DNA from: Atopobiaceae bacterium
GTDB taxonomy: Bacteria > Actinomycetota > Coriobacteriia > Coriobacteriales > Atopobiaceae
Assembly (NCBI GenBank): GCA_902834555.1
Contig: CADFJN010000003.1
Location: forward strand, 84,773-148,772
Direction: 5' to 3'
DNA length: 64,000 nt
The notes under the pieces are model-generated. The model worked only from the letters and a program-made list of their open reading frames with translations, was not told the DNA's origin and searched no databases. A program made the translations under genes and the position numbers. The first letter of the stretch is position 1. Every line of letters starts with the position of its first letter. Shown here one piece after another: positions 61,067 through 64,000 of the stretch.

Positions 61067-61095
61067 GGTAGGCCCGGTTTTCCGGGCCTACCTTA
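61067..61095 (+). terminator. terminator of the glucosaminate operon
   Basis: Perfect 11-bp stem GGTAGGCCCGG / CCGGGCCTACC with a TTTT loop, followed by TTA. It lies 60 bp after the aldolase stop and before the regulator gene. Confidence 0.8.
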
Positions 61096-61141
61096 GACTG
61101 GTGAGGATTTATCGACGCTTGAGCAGGGATTCGGGAACTGA

Positions 61142-61864
61142 ATGCCAAAGTACAAGTCCATCGTAAAAGAGCTAACTGATGCCATTCGTCGCGGTGAGCT
61201 TCAACCTTACGACCAGCTTCCGACAGTGGTGGAGCTTTGTGAGCAGTATCACGTAAGCAGAAGCACTATCGAACTTGTGATGGACGATCTTGAGCGACAG
61301 GGGTACGTCTCTAGAAAGCGTGGCTCTGGCGTCTACGTGAAGAAGGTGCCCAAAGGCACGGTCGGGGGACCTCTAAATACAATTACGCTTTCCGATGGTG
61401 CGAATGTTGATATTCAGAAGAATCCGGAATGCAGGGTTCACGAGTTCACAATTGTAAAGCCAGACGACAGGGTTATTCATCTTCTTGGTCTCCATGAGCA
61501 TAGCTTTACTTACTACGTCAGCCGTTCGCATATCTACGAAGATAGCGTGCTGGATATCCAGTACATCTACTATCCTGTCGAGATATTCAGGGATATTAGG
61601 CTGACCTCTGCTGAAACCTCAATTAGAGCATGGATAGCCGAGAACTACGAAGTTACGCCCGATACCTACCACAAGACTCTGAGGGCAGTCTGCCCCACGG
61701 ACACAGAAGTCGAGCTTCTTGGTATCGCGAAGGGCGAGCCTCTTCTCGAGATTGAGCAGGTTGGATATCTGGATGACGGCAGGCCATTCGAGTATCTTGT
61801 GGCTCGCTTTCCAGGAAATCTGGCAGTCTATCAGACGGTCGATTCAGAGTCACTTCCCGTCTAA
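61142..61864 (+). CDS. GntR/HutC-family transcriptional regulator
   Basis: 240 residues: N-terminal winged helix (YKSIVKELTDAIRRGELQPYDQLPTVVELCEQYHVSRSTI) and a C-terminal UTRA effector domain (about 80-235). Such regulators bind a phosphorylated sugar and leave their operator. Position right after the operon suggests control of it, perhaps through the CGTAYCGRTTT motifs at 56293 and 56404. Salmonella dga genes are instead controlled by a sigma-54 activator. ATG 61142. Confidence 0.9.
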   Translation: MPKYKSIVKELTDAIRRGELQPYDQLPTVVELCEQYHVSRSTIELVMDDLERQGYVSRKRGSGVYVKKVPKGTVGGPLNTITLSDGANVDIQKNPECRVHEFTIVKPDDRVIHLLGLHEHSFTYYVSRSHIYEDSVLDIQYIYYPVEIFRDIRLTSAETSIRAWIAENYEVTPDTYHKTLRAVCPTDTEVELLGIAKGEPLLEIEQVGYLDDGRPFEYLVARFPGNLAVYQTVDSESLPV

Positions 61865-61914
61865 ACGTACCTGCTGTTCATACCTCCGCGATGTTCGTCA
61901 TTGAGGGGAGCGTC

Positions 61915-62574
61915 ATGGTCGACGCGGTTATCTTTGATATGGATGGGCTCATGTTTGACAGCGAACCCATATGGACTGATGCATGGAAGCTCTCATTTGA
62001 CCGGAGGGGAATCGAACTTCAACCGGGAACGATAGAGAGTTTCTACGGCGCAAGCAAAAATCGAGTTCTTGCTGAGGTAAGACGGCGCTACCACCAAGAT
62101 CCCAACGCTATTGCTGCGGCAGAAGATCACTATGCAATTGCGAGACAGCGGCTTCTCAATGAAGGGGCTCCACCGAAAGAAGGCCTTCTCGAGCTACTTT
62201 CTTATCTGCAGAGTCATCATGTCCCATGCGCTGTGGCAACTTCTTCTGAGCGGCCCATTGCAGAGGCAATGCTTTCACGTGCAGAGGCCAGACTTTCGTT
62301 TGATGTGATTGTGACCGGCGATGATGGATTTCCTTCAAAGCCAGCCCCTGACATCTTTCTCGCTGCGGCAAAGAAGTTGAGGACGAAACCCTCAAGGTCT
62401 GTTGTGCTAGAGGATAGCGAAAACGGAATTAGGGCTGCTTTTGCAGGTGGGTTTATGTCTGTGATGGTGCCTGACGTTGTTCCGCCAAGTGATGAGGCAC
62501 GTTCCCTTGCAGACTGCTGCTGTAGGGACTTATTTGAGGTTAGGGATTTGCTTGAGCGCGGCAAGCTTGGGTAG
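61915..62574 (+). CDS. HAD-superfamily phosphatase / beta-phosphoglucomutase-like
   Basis: 219 residues of HAD subfamily IA. Motif I IFDMDGLMFDSE has the Asp nucleophile at residue 8, motif II is VATSSE, motif III lysine FPSKPAPDIF, motif IV LEDSENGIRAA. The cap is four-helical, as in beta-phosphoglucomutase and sugar phosphatases. ATG 61915 after GAGGGGAGC. It follows the regulator on the same strand and may clear a phosphorylated intermediate of the glucosaminate route; substrate unproven. Confidence 0.9.
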   Translation: MVDAVIFDMDGLMFDSEPIWTDAWKLSFDRRGIELQPGTIESFYGASKNRVLAEVRRRYHQDPNAIAAAEDHYAIARQRLLNEGAPPKEGLLELLSYLQSHHVPCAVATSSERPIAEAMLSRAEARLSFDVIVTGDDGFPSKPAPDIFLAAAKKLRTKPSRSVVLEDSENGIRAAFAGGFMSVMVPDVVPPSDEARSLADCCCRDLFEVRDLLERGKLG

Positions 62575-62922
62575 TCGGATGTGCATTGCCTACTGTGCCG
62601 ATGCGTTGGACGGTCTAGAAAGCTGAGGGTGGAGTGAAGGCCGCAGTGCTGGACTAAGCTAAACGGTGGTTCTCGCAGCCCTATCTCTGTCAATTGAGGT
62701 ACGCGCTGAAGTCGCTCAAGAGTGCTGACAGCTCTGCTCGTCAGTTGGCAGGACCAGCTCCCCGTCCACGTTGCTTGTCACCGATGACCTTGATGACGGG
62801 TTGCCACTCTAGGGGAGGAAGGCGCGGGCATAACGAAAGCCGAAGAAGATTCGTACAATACCGCATGTGCGGAACCTTCCCGAAAAAGCGAAGGCTGTGT
62901 TAACCCTCTTTGGACACTAATA

Positions 62923-63352
62923 GTGTCGCACGCCGCCGCTAGCATTCGTCCCGGCGCGGTGGCAACGACGGAGCGGGGGCGGGTGATGTCCGACGGATGG
63001 ATGCGGGACGTGGTGGCGGGGCCGGGCGACGACGACCCGGCGTACCCCGTCGCGGCGCTCGGAACCGGCGCCCGCAACGAGCCGCACCCGTCCGGGGACA
63101 GGGGGCCGCTCAACAGGACGAGCGCGCTGTGCTCGTCGTCCGGGCACTGGCTTTCGAGGTTCAGGGGCGTCTCGACGCGGAGACTCGCGAACTACCTGGC
63201 CTGGCCCACGTGGGCCCCCGACGCGAGGCGGACCCCCCTCCGCGCTGGCGCTGCTCGTGGAGGAGGCGCGGTCCCGCGCGTACCCCACCACGAGCAGGGG
63301 CTACGCGGCGACGCCCTACCCTTCCACCCTGTGTTTTGTCAACCAGCTTTGA
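62923..63352 (+). pseudogene. IS1595/ISXO2-like transposase C-terminal relic
   Basis: LNRTSALCSSSGHWLSRFRGVSTRRLANYLAW resembles the end of IS1595-group transposases (their H-S-R / FRGVSTRRL.NYL block). The frame is lost near a six-C run at about 63232; the continuation (LLVEEARSRAYPTTSRGY, then a stop at 63352) is in another frame. No start and no complete DDE core, so a dead fragment. 62575-62922 shows no gene I can support. Confidence 0.45.
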
Positions 63353-63397
63353 GCGGAAATCGCATCGTTTTTTGAGCAGCATACGCAGCGGGCCTGC

Positions 63398-63955
63398 TCA
63401 GCCTTTCTGAGCACCTCCCTGCATGAGGGCGTGCCTCACGCGGTAGGACTCGCCTCTGAAGCGCAGGAGCCTGCCGTGGTGGACGACCCTGTCGATGACC
63501 GCCGCGGCCATCTGGTCGTCGCCGAACACCGCGCCCCACCCCGAGAACTCGAGGTTGGTGGTGAACACGACCGACTGCGACTCGTGGGCCGCCGACACCA
63601 CCTGGAACAGCAGCCTCGCGCCGTCTGCGTCGAGGGGAAGGAACCCCAGCTCGTCGATGACGAGCAGCTCCGCCCGCCCGATCTGGGCGAGCTCCCGGTC
63701 GAGCCTGCCTTCGTCGCGGGCGCGCCTGAGGCGCACCACCAGCGACGATGCCGTGAAGAAGCGCGCCTCGACCCTCGCCTGGCAGCACGCCGTGCACAGG
63801 GCCGAGGCCGTGTGCGTCTTGCCGGTGCCCACGTCGCCCATGGGCACGAGGTCCTCCCTGCGCCCCAGGAAGGACAGGGACAGCAGGTCGTCGCGGCCGA
63901 ACCCGTCGGGCCATGACACCGCCGACCAGTCGTAGCCGTCGAAGGTTGAGCCCTG
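63398..63955 (-). pseudogene. istB: IS21 helper ATPase IstB, 5'-truncated
   Basis: AAA+ partner of the IS21 transposase. Walker A GDVGTGKTH, Walker B LLVIDELGF, sensor FTTNLEFSGWGAVFGDDQMAAAVIDRVVHHGRLL and the C-terminal arginine region are intact. Reading back, the family sequence GSTFDGYDWSAVSWPDGFG is preceded at once by an in-frame TGA (63956-63958), so the N-terminal ~50 residues are lost. The adjoining DNA (TGTCAATATAATGGACAG at 63954) looks like the end of another element. IstA is not within the window. Confidence 0.8.
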
Positions 63956-64000
63956 TCAATATAATGGACAGCGGAATCGCAGATTTCTATGCGGCCAGCA

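Noticed and set aside
62917..63291. Minus-strand Arg/Pro-rich 124-codon frame near the right end
   Set aside because: It is the reverse of the IS1595-like relic, whose plus-strand reading has family motifs.

Overview
The window reads as chromosomal DNA of a high-GC actinobacterium, most likely class Coriobacteriia (Olsenella/Atopobium-like). This is inference from mixed signals: GC-rich codon use with many GTG and TTG starts, Man-family PTS and ECF transporters typical of anaerobic fermenters, DUF4430 surface proteins, and IS3/IS21/IS30/IS1595-type transposase relics. No rRNA, tRNA or CRISPR array was seen.

Layout. 1-22273 is mostly housekeeping: a HelD-type helicase (cut by the left edge), engB, uppP, an alpha/beta-hydrolase peptidase, a C39-like secreted protein, argR, a class A PBP, tyrS, a U32 protein, a NifU-domain protein and lgt. 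Set among them are membrane sugar/acyl transfer genes and a GT2-GtrA-glycosyltransferase operon (15213-18292). The GT2 gene of that operon is out of frame at an 11-G tract. 22274-33555 holds a mirror-image repeat, a possible divergent cobalamin riboswitch, a 1919-residue surface protein with two DUF4430 domains, a second DUF4430 protein, and ECF transporter genes (T, fused A1A2, S). I read this as one nutrient-capture and uptake system, possibly for a corrinoid.

34966-53485 is a complete Wzx/Wzy-type capsule or exopolysaccharide locus: chain-length regulator, tyrosine kinase, PHP phosphatase, initiating sugar transferase, phosphohexomutase, manC, four GT4 glycosyltransferases, three acyltransferases, polymerase, flippase, wecB and ugd. 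Base composition shifts from gene to gene. One acyltransferase is split at a 7-G tract, a second carries an intact 7-G tract, and an 8-G tract with two competing hairpins precedes the initiating transferase. Together with the 11-G tract at 18256, this suggests phase-variable surface glycans.

53486-54742 is an insertion-sequence graveyard. 54743-62574 holds PTS genes and a D-glucosaminate-type catabolic operon: EIIA, EIIB, a fused EIIC-EIID, a DgaE-like ammonia lyase and a DgaF-like aldolase. A GntR/UTRA regulator, a HAD phosphatase and a divergently read KDPG-aldolase-like gene accompany it. The right end carries relics of an IS1595-like element and a 5'-truncated istB.
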